From Merdicola sp963557785 (GTDB lineage: Bacteria; Bacillota; Clostridia; TANB77; CAG-508), in NCBI GenBank assembly GCA_963557785.1, contig CAUWBF010000008.1:1-64000 (forward strand): DNA of 64,000 nt. The letters run 5' to 3'. The notes under the pieces are model-generated. The model saw only the letters and a program-made list of their open reading frames with translations. It was not told the DNA's origin and did not search any database. Of the stretch, positions 16,936 to 25,441 are shown one piece after another; position 1 is the stretch's first letter, and each line of letters opens with the position of its first letter. The position numbers and the translations under genes were made by a program.

Positions 16936-17655
16936 TTAAATTTTTATAGCTGATTCTAGTGCTATTTTTATCATAGTATCTAATTTTAGCTGTCTGTCTT
17001 TTGGACTTACAATCTCATCTCTAAATGGAGAATCTACAACAGACATTAAACATGCAGCTTTTTTACCTAAAAGTTTTGCATTATAGAAAATAGCAAATGC
17101 TTCCATTTCAGCAGATAAAACATTTAAATCTTCAGGAATTCTATCTAAAAATTGTTTTTGATCTTCCATATATACATCAAAGAAATCTGTAGATGTAGTA
17201 TTACCAGAGATTACTTTATAATTTAGTTCTGTTGCTGTATCTAAAATAATATTATTTAAATCTTTAGAAGCTTCTATAACATGACAATCATCATTGTTTG
17301 CAGTTAATGCATAATTACTTTCTGTAAAAACTTTTTTTGATAAAATAACATCAAAAAGATTTAATTCTGGAGAGTGAGCTCCACAAGAACCGATACGAAT
17401 AATATTATCAACATCATAAAACTTATATAGTTCATAAGTATAAATTCCTGCACTAGGCATTCCCATACCATGTGCCATAACCGAAATTTCTTTTCCTTTA
17501 TATTTACCTGTGTATGCATACATTCCACGTACTTGATTTACTAACTTATAATCGTCTAAAAAAGTTTCGGCTATATATTTTGCACGAAGAGGATCTCCGG
17601 GCATTATAACAGTTTTTGCAATATCCCCTAAATTTGCTTCATTATGTGGTGTCAT
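16936..17655 (-). CDS. deoD: Purine-nucleoside phosphorylase, DeoD type
   Basis: Cleaves purine (deoxy)nucleosides with phosphate to free base and pentose 1-phosphate in purine salvage. The 239-aa length and the motifs MPGDPLRAKYIAETF (phosphate site, about residues 17-31), GMGMPSAGIYTYEL, IRIGSCGAH and the SAEMEAFAIF ribose-site block near 180 identify the hexameric DeoD family. A late Asp in SVVDSPF near 205 matches the base-binding acid. GGAGG lies about 9 nt upstream of the ATG. It is a single-gene unit, convergent with uvrC and divergent from the gene at 17787. Confidence 0.96.
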   Translation of the reverse strand: MTPHNEANLGDIAKTVIMPGDPLRAKYIAETFLDDYKLVNQVRGMYAYTGKYKGKEISVMAHGMGMPSAGIYTYELYKFYDVDNIIRIGSCGAHSPELNLFDVILSKKVFTESNYALTANNDDCHVIEASKDLNNIILDTATELNYKVISGNTTSTDFFDVYMEDQKQFLDRIPEDLNVLSAEMEAFAIFYNAKLLGKKAACLMSVVDSPFRDEIVSPKDRQLKLDTMIKIALESAIKI

Positions 17656-17731
17656 TTTAAATTCCTCCTTTAATAAAAGTATTATAACATAAAAATTTAA
17701 AAATACTATTTATTTTTAAATAATTATAATC

Positions 17732-17760
17732 TTGAAATAAAGATATCTATAGTTTATAAT
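17732..17760 (+). promoter_or_regulatory. Promoter of the DUF4116/ATP-grasp pair
   Basis: TTGAAA, 17-nt spacer and a perfect TATAAT, 27 nt before the start codon at 17787. Confidence 0.8.
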
Positions 17761-17786
17761 TTATCCAGAAGAAAAGGTGATTTTAA

Positions 17787-18299
17787 ATGGATACAAATGA
17801 AGCAATAGAAAATGCAAATAATAAAGAATATTTTTTAGAAAAACTAAAAACCAATCCAGAATTATTAGATTATGCAAGTGATGAACTAAAAAATGATAAG
17901 GAACTTGTTTTAACAGCAATTAAAGCAGATGGAGGAGCATTAGAATTTGCAAGTGACAATCTAAAAAACAATAAAGAGGTTGTATTAGAAGCTGTAAAAA
18001 AAGTAGGCTGGGTTATATGCTATGCGAGTGATAAATTAAAAGATGATAAAGAAGTAATATTAGAAGGAGTAAAAGCTACTGGGCAAGTGTTATACTATGC
18101 AAGCGAAAGATTAAGAGATAACAAACAAATAGTATTAGAGGCAGTAAAAAATAAAGGCCTAATATTAAAATATGCAAGCAAAAGACTAAGATCAGATAAG
18201 GAAATTGCAATAGAAGCAATAAAACAAGATAAACGAGCAATAAGTTATATAACAGATGAAATAAGAAATGACGAAGAAATAAAGCAATTATTGGCATAA
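17787..18299 (+). CDS. DUF4116-type repeat protein
   Basis: A 170-aa protein built almost entirely of repeats of about 25 residues with the pattern L-x-YAS-x2-L-+-x-DKEVVLEAVK. Five to six copies are readable: LLDYASDELKNDKELVLTAIK, LEFASDNLKNNKEVVLEAVK, ICYASDKLKDDKEVILEGVK, LYYASERLRDNKQIVLEAVK, LKYASKRLRSDKEIAIEAIK and a degenerate last one. This matches DUF4116, a helical repeat of unknown function. No signal peptide or membrane segment. It has its own good promoter and lies 12 nt before an ATP-grasp gene, so the two are very likely co-expressed. A partner or substrate relation is possible but not shown. Confidence 0.85.
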   Translation: MDTNEAIENANNKEYFLEKLKTNPELLDYASDELKNDKELVLTAIKADGGALEFASDNLKNNKEVVLEAVKKVGWVICYASDKLKDDKEVILEGVKATGQVLYYASERLRDNKQIVLEAVKNKGLILKYASKRLRSDKEIAIEAIKQDKRAISYITDEIRNDEEIKQLLA

Positions 18300-18311
18300 A
18301 GGAGAATATAA

Positions 18312-19253
18312 ATGTACGCAGAAAGTTTTAATGGATTAGTAAAAGAGATATGCAAAGAAGAAAAAATAGAAGTAGAAGAAATGTCATATGGGTATATGCT
18401 AAAATTAAAAAAAGATAGCAAAGAACATTATATTATAGGATATAGATTCGAATTAAACAATCAAGTATCTGCTGCAATTGCGAAAGACAAATATGCAACA
18501 TATGAGCTATTAAAGAAAAATAATATTCCAGTAGTGGAATATAAGATATTATTTAATGAAGAATCTAGAGAAAAATATTGTAGAAAAGGAAGTGTAGAAA
18601 TAGCAACAGAATATTTCTACGAGAACAATGAGCATATAGTAATAAAGCCGAATACAGGTCATGAAGGAATAGATGTATATTTTTGTGATAAAAAAGAGAA
18701 AATAAAATCAATATTAAATAAAGTGTATAAACAGAATAACTCGATAGTATTATGTCCATACTACAATATAAAAACAGAATATAGAACAATATATTTAAAC
18801 GGGCAATGTATGATTACATATGGGAAAAATATTCCATATCTAATTGGAGATGGAAAATCAAATATAAAAGAATTATTAAAAAAAGAACAAAATTTAGAAT
18901 TAGAAGATATTAGAAAAGAAAACTTGAAAGATGTAGATTTTAATTATATTCCAAAAGAAAACGAAAAAGTAGAAATATTTTGGAAACATAACTTAAGTGG
19001 TGGAGCAAAGCCAAAGATATTAGAAGACGGTGAATTAAAAACTAAAATACAAGACATAGTAAGAAAAACAGCAGAAGCAATAAATATTAACTTTGCAAGT
19101 ATAGATGTTATAGAAACAATGCAAGGAGAGCTATATTTATTGGAAGTGAATTCAGGAATATTCATGAAAAATTTTATAGAAAAACATCCAGAAGGTAGAA
19201 AAATAGCTAAAGAAATTTACTCAAAAGCAATTAAAGAAATATTTAAAAAATAA
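18312..19253 (+). CDS. ATP-grasp ligase of unknown substrate
   Basis: A 313-aa enzyme of the ATP-grasp superfamily, closest in appearance to RimK, cyanophycin synthetase and GshAB-type carboxylate-amine ligases. Landmarks in order: AIAKDKYATYELLKKNNIPV (entry to the fold, about residues 56-75), VIKPNTGHEGIDVY (ATP-binding lysine and glycine loop, about 112-125), TEYRTIYLNG (about 155-164), WKHNLSGGAKP (about 220-230) and the metal-binding IDVIE with LLEVNSG (about 258-280). The second gene of a two-gene operon behind the DUF4116-repeat protein. ATP-grasp enzymes join a carboxylate to an amine through an acyl phosphate; which ones are joined here cannot be read from the sequence. Confidence 0.85.
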   Translation: MYAESFNGLVKEICKEEKIEVEEMSYGYMLKLKKDSKEHYIIGYRFELNNQVSAAIAKDKYATYELLKKNNIPVVEYKILFNEESREKYCRKGSVEIATEYFYENNEHIVIKPNTGHEGIDVYFCDKKEKIKSILNKVYKQNNSIVLCPYYNIKTEYRTIYLNGQCMITYGKNIPYLIGDGKSNIKELLKKEQNLELEDIRKENLKDVDFNYIPKENEKVEIFWKHNLSGGAKPKILEDGELKTKIQDIVRKTAEAININFASIDVIETMQGELYLLEVNSGIFMKNFIEKHPEGRKIAKEIYSKAIKEIFKK

Positions 19254-19320
19254 AATAAAAATATATAAAAAAATCACCAAAAGTGATATACTAAAAAAAA
19301 TTAAACTAAGGAGGAATAAT

Positions 19321-20733
19321 ATGGAAGGTATGGCAGAAGAATTAAAAAAGAAACTATTTAATGAGAAAAAAATAGGGTGGGAAGATACAGATGAGAATGA
19401 AATGAAAAATATAATGGAATTCTCAAATGGATATATTAACTTCTTAAATAAAGGAAAAACAGAAAGAGAATTTATAACAGAAGCAATAAAAATGGCAAGA
19501 AACTATGGCTTTAAAGATTTAATAGAATATACAAACTTAAAAGCAGGGGATAAAGTATATTTTATAAATAGAGAGAAAAGCTTATATTTAGCAGTAATAG
19601 GAACAGATAATATAGAAGAAAAAGGAGTTCATATTGTAGGATCACATGTTGATTCTCCAAGATTAGATTTAAAACCAAATCCATTATATGAAGATACAGG
19701 TTTAGCTTTTTTAAAAACACATTACTATGGTGGAATAAAAAAATATCAATGGACAACAATTCCACTTAGTATGCATGGAGTTTTAGTTAAAGCAAACGGG
19801 GAAAAAATAACTGTAAATATAGGTGAAGATGAGAATGATCCAATATTCACAATAACAGATCTTCTACCACATTTAGCGCAAGACCAAATGCAAAAGAAAT
19901 TATCTGAAGGTATATCTGGAGAAAATTTAAGTTTATTAGTAGGAAGTATTCCATTTAATACAGAGGAAAAAATTTCAGATAAAGTAAAATTAAATATATT
20001 AAATATATTAAATCAAAAATATGGAATAACTGAAGCAGATTTAGTAAGCTCAGAATTAGAAATAGTACCTCAATTTAAAGCAAGAAGTTTAGGATTTGAT
20101 AGTAGTATGGTTGCAGCTTATGGACAAGATGATAAAGTTTGTGCATATACATCATTAAAAGCATTAATGGAAATAGAAAACCCAAAAAATACAGCAGTAT
20201 GCATATTATCTGATAAAGAGGAAATAGGAAGTATGGGAAACACTGGTATGGAATCTCATACATTTGATTTCTTTATGTCAGAAATTTTAAATAAATTAGG
20301 AGTTAATAAACCAAACCTATTAGAAAAAGTATTTTGTTTCTCTAAGATGTTATCTTCAGATGTTGATGCAGGATATGATCCACTATATGCATCAGTATCA
20401 GATAGATATAATGCAGGTTTCTTAGGAAAAGGAATAAGTTTAAATAAATATACAGGGGCTAGAGGCAAGTCTGGATCATCAGATGCAAATGCAGAATATG
20501 TTGCTTGGGTTAGAAATATGTTAGAAGAAAATGCAATTAAATATCAAGTAGCAGAACTTGGAAAAGTAGATATAGGCGGTGGAGGAACTATCGCATATAT
20601 AATTGCAAATAAGGGAGCAGATGTAATAGATTGCGGAGTACCAGTACTTTCTATGCATGCACCATATGAAGTTACAAGCAAATACGATGTATACTCAGCA
20701 TACAAAACATACAAAGCATTCTGGACAAGATAA
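19321..20733 (+). CDS. M18-family aminopeptidase
   Basis: A 470-aa zinc aminopeptidase of the M18 (aspartyl aminopeptidase, ApeB/Lap4) family, cytoplasmic, that removes N-terminal residues from peptides. Metal and catalytic blocks are present: VGSHVDSPRLDLKP (first histidine and Asp, about residues 107-120), the glutamate pair in SDKEEIGSMGNTGM (about 300-313), DVDAGYDP (about 344), and the late histidine in SMHAPYEVTSKYD (about 444). It has the length of the longer M18 branch. AGGAGG lies about 7 nt before the ATG, and the gene is followed by an intrinsic terminator. Confidence 0.93.
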   Translation: MEGMAEELKKKLFNEKKIGWEDTDENEMKNIMEFSNGYINFLNKGKTEREFITEAIKMARNYGFKDLIEYTNLKAGDKVYFINREKSLYLAVIGTDNIEEKGVHIVGSHVDSPRLDLKPNPLYEDTGLAFLKTHYYGGIKKYQWTTIPLSMHGVLVKANGEKITVNIGEDENDPIFTITDLLPHLAQDQMQKKLSEGISGENLSLLVGSIPFNTEEKISDKVKLNILNILNQKYGITEADLVSSELEIVPQFKARSLGFDSSMVAAYGQDDKVCAYTSLKALMEIENPKNTAVCILSDKEEIGSMGNTGMESHTFDFFMSEILNKLGVNKPNLLEKVFCFSKMLSSDVDAGYDPLYASVSDRYNAGFLGKGISLNKYTGARGKSGSSDANAEYVAWVRNMLEENAIKYQVAELGKVDIGGGGTIAYIIANKGADVIDCGVPVLSMHAPYEVTSKYDVYSAYKTYKAFWTR

Positions 20734-20749
20734 TAAAAATAGTAAAATT

Positions 20750-20781
20750 AAAAAGGGTAATTTTTAAAATTATCCTTTTTA
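20750..20781 (+). terminator. Intrinsic terminator of the M18 aminopeptidase
   Basis: A stem of about 15 bp, AAAAAGGGTAATTTT with complement (one G-U pair), ends in five T. Confidence 0.8.
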
Positions 20782-20826
20782 TATAAAATAAATATAACAT
20801 ATTTATTAGAAGGAGATATGTTTTTA

Positions 20827-21402
20827 ATGGAAGAAATAGTATTTGTTACACATAATAAAGGAAAAGCACAATCAGCAGAGAAGTATTTTAAAAATTTAAA
20901 AATCAGTACATATGACTTTGAACTTGATGAACCAAGAAGTGACGATATAAAAGAGATTGCTACTGCAAAAGTAATGCAAGCATATAAAGTTGTAGGTAAA
21001 CCATGCATAGCTTTAGATACTGGTTTTTTCATAGATGAATTAAATGGATTTCCTAAGGCATTTGTAAATTTTTCATTAGACACAATAGGTATAGATGGAA
21101 TATTAAAACTAATGGAAGGAAAAGAAAATAGAACTTGTAAATTTGATGAATGTTTAGCATATTTTGATGGTAAAGAAATACGTTATTTTTATGGAAATCA
21201 TCCAGGAAATTTAGCTTATAAAAAACAAGGAGAAAATAGAAAAGAAAAATGGTCAGATTTATGGTATATATTTAAACCAAAAGGATTTGAAAAGACATTA
21301 GCAGAAATGAATGAAATAGAAAGAGAAGATAGAAGAAAAATAGACGGATCATTTGAAGCAATGCAAAAATTTGCAGAGTGGTATCATAGTATAGAAAATT
21401 AA
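20827..21402 (+). CDS. HAM1/RdgB-like non-canonical purine NTP pyrophosphatase
   Basis: A 191-aa protein of the HAM1 (ITPase) family, which hydrolyses ITP, XTP or dITP to the monophosphate. The start region EEIVFVTHNKGKAQSAEKYF matches the family NxGK motif, and ALDTGFFIDELNGFPKAF is the central D-x-G-x3-(D/E)-x-L-x-G-x-P block. The C-terminal half (DLWYIFKPKGFEKTLAEM) replaces the usual F-G-Y-D-P-x-F region, so this is a divergent branch and the substrate is uncertain. I choose ATG 20827 on homology; ATG 20818 is in frame but only 2 nt from the AGGAG. It ends at a shared terminator. Confidence 0.85.
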   Translation: MEEIVFVTHNKGKAQSAEKYFKNLKISTYDFELDEPRSDDIKEIATAKVMQAYKVVGKPCIALDTGFFIDELNGFPKAFVNFSLDTIGIDGILKLMEGKENRTCKFDECLAYFDGKEIRYFYGNHPGNLAYKKQGENRKEKWSDLWYIFKPKGFEKTLAEMNEIEREDRRKIDGSFEAMQKFAEWYHSIEN

Positions 21403-21405
21403 AAG

Positions 21406-21437
21406 AAAATAGAGTTACATTTTTGTAACTCTATTTT
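21406..21437. terminator. Bidirectional terminator (HAM1-like / M14 peptidase)
   Basis: A 14-bp perfect stem AAAATAGAGTTACA with complement and 4-nt loop lies between the two converging stop codons, with T-rich flanks in both directions. Confidence 0.85.
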
Positions 21438-22354
21438 TATAGAACAGCACCTAAAGTTAAAATTCCAATATTATCGTTATAAATTTTATTAAATTGTGAT
21501 AAAGGAAGAGGGTTTTCTCCAAGACCAACTTCAATAGTGTAACCAGGCCTATTATAGCTTTGAATAAACCAATCTTTATATCCTGCAAACGATGATTCAG
21601 GAGGAGTTAAGTCCAAGGAATATCCACTTGAATTTGCAAACTGTTGACCAATAAAGTAGGACTCAGGAGGAAGATAATATAAATATTTCCAATATATAAC
21701 TTCTCCTTGTGAGTGATAGGCTAAAACTAATCTAAAATTATGTTCTAAAGTAAAATTATAAATTGCCAAAGATTCAGGTTCTGTTAAAGGGCCAAAACCA
21801 ACAAAATCTCTAGGTGCAGGAGAAGTAAATCCTTGTGAGTATTTTATTTCTTTAGCACGTTCCCAACCGGCGGGAAATTGAAGATTTAAATCCACACCTC
21901 TAATATTGGCTTTCCAACCACTAGGAAAAGCAATATTAGGATAATTATTGGCAATATTTTTAGCAGATTGATATTGCAAACTTGAAGAAGAATATAATCC
22001 TGTAACTAAATTTACACCATCAGGATTTACCATTGGTACTAAATAAATAGTAGTATTATTAAAAATATTTCTTGCAGAATAATTATATATATTAGAATTT
22101 GAAATGTAAGCATTGCAAAAATCTTCTATAAATTTCATAAGAACGGGAGAGGTTATCCATTCATTAGCGTGATATGAGGCAGAGTAAAACACTTCTTTTG
22201 TACCATTACCAAGTTTAATAGCATAAATGTCATTTCCTAAAACACTATAACCAATAGTAGAAACTTGTAAGAAATTAAAAGTTCGTAATAAGTTATATAA
22301 ATCAATTTTAAGAACATTAAAATTATAATCAGTATTTGTAGAAACTATACTCAT
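21437..22354 (-). CDS. M14-family zinc carboxypeptidase
   Basis: A 305-aa M14 metallopeptidase, resembling gamma-D-glutamyl-diamino-acid endopeptidases that cut peptidoglycan stem peptides. Zinc ligands are visible as HANEW (H-x2-E, about residues 68-71) and HSQGE (about 214), with YLVPMVNPDGVNL between them and the catalytic glutamate in YTIEVGLGENP near 275. No signal peptide and no LysM domain is seen, unlike many exported relatives, so it either acts on recycled muropeptides in the cytoplasm or is released with the spore mother cell. GGAGGT lies about 8 nt before the ATG. Confidence 0.88.
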   Translation of the reverse strand: MSIVSTNTDYNFNVLKIDLYNLLRTFNFLQVSTIGYSVLGNDIYAIKLGNGTKEVFYSASYHANEWITSPVLMKFIEDFCNAYISNSNIYNYSARNIFNNTTIYLVPMVNPDGVNLVTGLYSSSSLQYQSAKNIANNYPNIAFPSGWKANIRGVDLNLQFPAGWERAKEIKYSQGFTSPAPRDFVGFGPLTEPESLAIYNFTLEHNFRLVLAYHSQGEVIYWKYLYYLPPESYFIGQQFANSSGYSLDLTPPESSFAGYKDWFIQSYNRPGYTIEVGLGENPLPLSQFNKIYNDNIGILTLGAVL

Positions 22355-22439
22355 ATAAATTACCTCCGTTATATTAATATATGAAATAATATTGATGAAT
22401 GAAACATTGAAAGTTAGATAAAAATATTTTTATAAATAC

Positions 22440-22467
22440 TTGCAAAACAAATACATTATGATATAAT
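22440..22467 (+). promoter_or_regulatory. ruvA promoter
   Basis: TTGCAA, 16-nt spacer and a perfect TATAAT, about 40 nt before the ruvA start. Confidence 0.75.
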
Positions 22468-22505
22468 ACATACAGAAAATTTGTTTGTATGCACGGAGGA
22501 AGAAA

Positions 22506-23108
22506 ATGTTTTCATATATAAAAGGAATATTAGTAGCAAAATCAATAGGTTATGTAATTATAGATGTAGGAGGAGTAGGTTTTAAAATATTTATGTCTGA
22601 AACTTCGATAAAAAAATTAGGAGAAACAGGAGAAGAAATAAAAGTATTTACTCATATGCAAGTAAGAGAAGATGATATAAGTTTATACGGATTTACAACA
22701 AATGAAGAATTGAGAATGTTTGAGCTTCTAATTTCTGTAAGTGGCGTAGGTGCCAAGTCAGCAATAGCAATGCTTTCTAATATAAGTCCATCAAGCTTTG
22801 CATTAGCTGTAATTTCAAATGATATTAAATCATTAACCAAAATACCAGGAATAGGTTCAAAAACAGCACAAAGAATAGTATTAGAATTAAAAGATAAACT
22901 AAAAACAGAGGAAAGTATATCAAATAATAGCAATGAAGAAATAATAGTAGCAATTCAAGATGATAATAAAACTTCAGAAGCAGTTCAAGCTTTAAAAGTA
23001 TTAGGATATACATCAGTAGAAATAGAAAAAGTATTAAGCACTCTAGATACAAATAATATGTCAGTAGAAGATATTATAAGAAAAGCATTAATTAATTTAG
23101 GAAGGTGA
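22506..23108 (+). CDS. ruvA: Holliday junction branch migration protein RuvA
   Basis: RuvA binds four-way junctions and loads the RuvB motor. The 200-aa protein has the N-terminal OB domain (MFSYIKGILVAKSIGYVIID), two helix-hairpin-helix motifs (LLISVSGVGAKSAIAML and LTKIPGIGSKTAQRIVLELK), an acidic linker and the C-terminal RuvB-binding domain (EAVQALKVLGYTSVEIEKVL). I place the start at ATG 22506 with GGAGG about 7 nt upstream; the in-frame ATG at 22485 overlaps that site. Unusually, ruvB does not follow; rarA does, 9 nt downstream. Confidence 0.96.
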   Translation: MFSYIKGILVAKSIGYVIIDVGGVGFKIFMSETSIKKLGETGEEIKVFTHMQVREDDISLYGFTTNEELRMFELLISVSGVGAKSAIAMLSNISPSSFALAVISNDIKSLTKIPGIGSKTAQRIVLELKDKLKTEESISNNSNEEIIVAIQDDNKTSEAVQALKVLGYTSVEIEKVLSTLDTNNMSVEDIIRKALINLGR

Positions 23109-23117
23109 TAAAGCTTT

Positions 23118-24359
23118 ATGGAACTAGACAAGCCATTAGCATATAGAATGAGACCGAAGACGTTAGAAGAATATGTAGGTCAAGAACATATTTTAGGAAA
23201 AGACAAAATATTATATAGAACAATAAAAGCAGATAGATTATCTAGTATCATATTATATGGACCTCCAGGATGTGGAAAGACTTCATTAGCAAGAGTAATA
23301 AGTGAAACAACAAAATATAAATTTTATAAAATAAATGCAGTAACATCTGGAGTATCAGATATAAAAAGAGTAGTAGAAGAAACAAAAAATATGATGTTTA
23401 ATCCTTCTGGAAAAAGTATATTATTTATAGATGAGATTCACAGATTCAATAAGCTTCAACAGGATGCTTTACTTCCATATGTAGAAGATGGAACAGTAAT
23501 TTTAATTGGAGCAACAACAGAAAATCCATATTTTGAAGTAAATAAAGCCTTAATATCACGTTCTATGGTATTTAAATTAAATCCTCTTACAGAAGATGAT
23601 ATTTTTAAAGTTTTAAAATTAGCATTAGAAAAAGAAGATGGATTAGGTAGTTATGATATAAAAATAGAAGATGAAACACTAAGAAAAATAGCAGACGTAT
23701 CGAATGGAGATGTAAGAACAGCTCTTAATGGATTAGAAGTTGCAGTACTTACTACAGAAATGTCTTCAGATGGCTTTATACATATAACAAATGAAATTGC
23801 TGCAGAAAGTGTACAAAGTAGAAAGGCAATTTTTGATAAAAAAGGTGATAGTCACTATGATAATATAAGTGCATTTATAAAATCTATGCGTGGAAGTGAT
23901 CCAGATGCTGCAATATTCTATTTAGCAAGAGCAATAAATGGTGGGGAAGATCCAGTTTTTATTGCAAGAAGAATAGTTATAGCTGCAGCAGAAGATGTTG
24001 GAATGGCAAATCCAAATGCTTTAGTTGTAGCAAATGCAGCAATGCAAGCAGTTCATATGGTTGGAATGCCAGAAGCAAGAATAATTTTATCAGAAGCTGC
24101 GGTTTATGTAGCTACCTCGAAAAAATCAAATGCTACATATTTAGGTATAAATAGAGCTTTAGATGATGTACAAAATAAAGATACAGGAGAAATTCCAATG
24201 CATATTAGAAATGCACCAGTAGAAGGAATGGAAGCATTAGGATATCATAAAGGTTATTTATATCCACATGACTTTCCAGGACATTTTGTAGAACAACAAT
24301 ATTTACCAGACAAAATGGTAGGAACTAAATATTATATAAAAGATGATACAATAGAATAA
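23118..24359 (+). CDS. rarA: Replication-associated recombination protein A (RarA/MgsA)
   Basis: An AAA+ ATPase of the clamp-loader class acting at stalled replication forks, related to E. coli RarA and eukaryotic WRNIP1. The 413-aa protein shows YRMRPKTLEEYVGQEHIL, Walker A GPPGCGKTSLA (about residues 46-56), Walker B SILFIDEIHRFNKLQQDALLP (about 97-117), sensor 1 GATTENP and the C-terminal tetramerisation region SKKSNATYLGINRALDDV. RuvB is excluded by the IHRFNKxQQDALLP signature, which is specific to RarA. It follows ruvA by 9 nt in the same operon. Confidence 0.95.
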   Translation: MELDKPLAYRMRPKTLEEYVGQEHILGKDKILYRTIKADRLSSIILYGPPGCGKTSLARVISETTKYKFYKINAVTSGVSDIKRVVEETKNMMFNPSGKSILFIDEIHRFNKLQQDALLPYVEDGTVILIGATTENPYFEVNKALISRSMVFKLNPLTEDDIFKVLKLALEKEDGLGSYDIKIEDETLRKIADVSNGDVRTALNGLEVAVLTTEMSSDGFIHITNEIAAESVQSRKAIFDKKGDSHYDNISAFIKSMRGSDPDAAIFYLARAINGGEDPVFIARRIVIAAAEDVGMANPNALVVANAAMQAVHMVGMPEARIILSEAAVYVATSKKSNATYLGINRALDDVQNKDTGEIPMHIRNAPVEGMEALGYHKGYLYPHDFPGHFVEQQYLPDKMVGTKYYIKDDTIE

Positions 24360-24395
24360 TTGCATAAAAATTTAAAAAATAGATAACCTATTAAT

Positions 24396-24747
24396 ATGAT
24401 GTTAAAAAAGATATTAATAGGAATTATAGCTGGAGTTATAAGTCGGACTTTTCGCATCAGGTGGAGGAATGATTTTAGTTCCAGCTTTTATATATTTATT
24501 AAAATTAAGCGAGGAAAAAGCAAGAGCTACATCTATTATGACGGTACTCCCAATGGTAATTGCAAGTAGTGTAATTTATTTTAGAGCGGATTATATAGAT
24601 TGGAAGATAGCTATATATTGCGCAATAGGAGGAATAATAGGAGGAATTATTGGAGCTAAATTACTAACTAAACTTTCAGATAAAATTTTAAAATTAATTT
24701 TTATTATATTCTTAGTATACTCATCAATAAAAATGATATTCTTTTAA
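24396..24747 (+). pseudogene. Half-size TauE/SafE (TSUP) membrane protein, frameshifted
   Basis: The reading frame from ATG 24396 gives MMLKKILIGIIAGVIS and then fails. The frame one base later continues GLFASGGGMILVPAFIYLLK to the stop at 24747. Removing one base, most simply the C at 24444, restores a continuous protein of about 116 aa with the TSUP motif GIIAGVIS-GLFASGGG and four membrane helices. This is half the usual TSUP size; the gene at 24763 provides a second half, a split arrangement common in clostridia. It may be a true pseudogene, a sequencing error or, less likely, a +1 recoding event at the rare codon CGG. No convincing ribosome binding site precedes 24396. Confidence 0.75.
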
Positions 24748-24762
24748 ATAAAAGGAGAAAAA

Positions 24763-25152
24763 ATGTTAGAAATAATTATAGGAATTATATCTGGAATTGT
24801 AAGTGGAATTGGTATGGGTGGTGGAACGATATTAATACTAATCCTAACTATATTTTTAAATGTAGACCAACATTTAGCACAAGCAATAAATTTAATTTTC
24901 TTCATACCAACAGCTGTTGCTGCAATAGTTATAAATAGTAAGCAGAAATTGATAGATTTTAAAACATCAAATATAATAAGCATATTTGGAGTAATAGGAG
25001 CAATAATTGGAAGTATTATTGCAAATAATATAAACTCTAATATCTTAAGAAAAATATTTGGTGTTTTTTTAGCAATTATTGCAATAAATGAAATTATTTC
25101 ATATAAAAATATGCATACTAGTACTAAAAAAAGACATAATATTAAAAGATAA
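24763..25152 (+). CDS. Half-size TauE/SafE (TSUP) membrane protein
   Basis: A 129-aa protein with about four membrane helices. It starts MLEIIIGIISGIVSGIGMGGGTILIL, the TSUP N-terminal motif with its glycine cluster, and contains the internal AQAINLIFFIPTAVAA. It is half the size of canonical sulfite/organosulfonate exporters and lies 15 nt after another half-size copy, so the two may form a heterodimeric transporter, if the first is intact. AAGGAG lies about 7 nt before ATG. The tail is basic (STKKRHNIKR). The transported anion is unknown. Confidence 0.82.
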   Translation: MLEIIIGIISGIVSGIGMGGGTILILILTIFLNVDQHLAQAINLIFFIPTAVAAIVINSKQKLIDFKTSNIISIFGVIGAIIGSIIANNINSNILRKIFGVFLAIIAINEIISYKNMHTSTKKRHNIKR

Positions 25153-25177
25153 ATAAAAATTATAGGAGGTTTAATAT

Positions 25178-25327
25178 ATGAATATGAAATTTGTAAAAGG
25201 ATTAGTTGTAGGTGGCCTATTATCAGCTAGTATAGCTATGATGTGTAATGATTCAAATTGCAATATGAATAAAAAGAAAATGATAAGAAAAGGAAAACAA
25301 TGGGTTAGAAAAATGGGAATAATATAA
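25178..25327 (+). CDS. Small 49-residue membrane-associated protein
   Basis: A short gene with a strong AGGAGG ribosome binding site 8 nt before ATG. The product starts MNMKFVKGLVVGGLLSASIA (one hydrophobic segment, about residues 6-21), has two cysteines (MMCNDSNCNM), and ends in a basic region RKGKQWVRKMGII. It resembles small clostridial proteins with a short hydrophobic N-terminus and an arginine/lysine-rich C-terminus, function unknown. It lies 25 nt after the TSUP gene and may be co-transcribed. Confidence 0.6.
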   Translation: MNMKFVKGLVVGGLLSASIAMMCNDSNCNMNKKKMIRKGKQWVRKMGII

Positions 25328-25367
25328 AATAGAACATGAGTAGCTTTATTTTTATAGAAAAATGTGT

Positions 25368-25397
25368 TATAATATTAATATTGCAATATGCAATATT
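25368..25397 (+). promoter_or_regulatory. Extended -10 and operator-like inverted repeat before the SpoIIID-like gene
   Basis: TGTTATAAT (extended -10, TATAAT at 25368-25373) is directly followed by an 8-bp inverted repeat AATATTGC-AATAT-GCAATATT (25377-25397) covering the likely transcription start. Autoregulation or repression is plausible. Confidence 0.5.
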
Positions 25398-25441
25398 GTA
25401 GTAACTAATGTGATTTTATTTCAAAATTAGGAGGTAGTGTT

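Noticed and set aside
19275..19289. Short inverted repeat ATCAC-CAAAA-GTGAT before the M18 gene
   Set aside because: Only five base pairs with no T run or promoter near; expected by chance.
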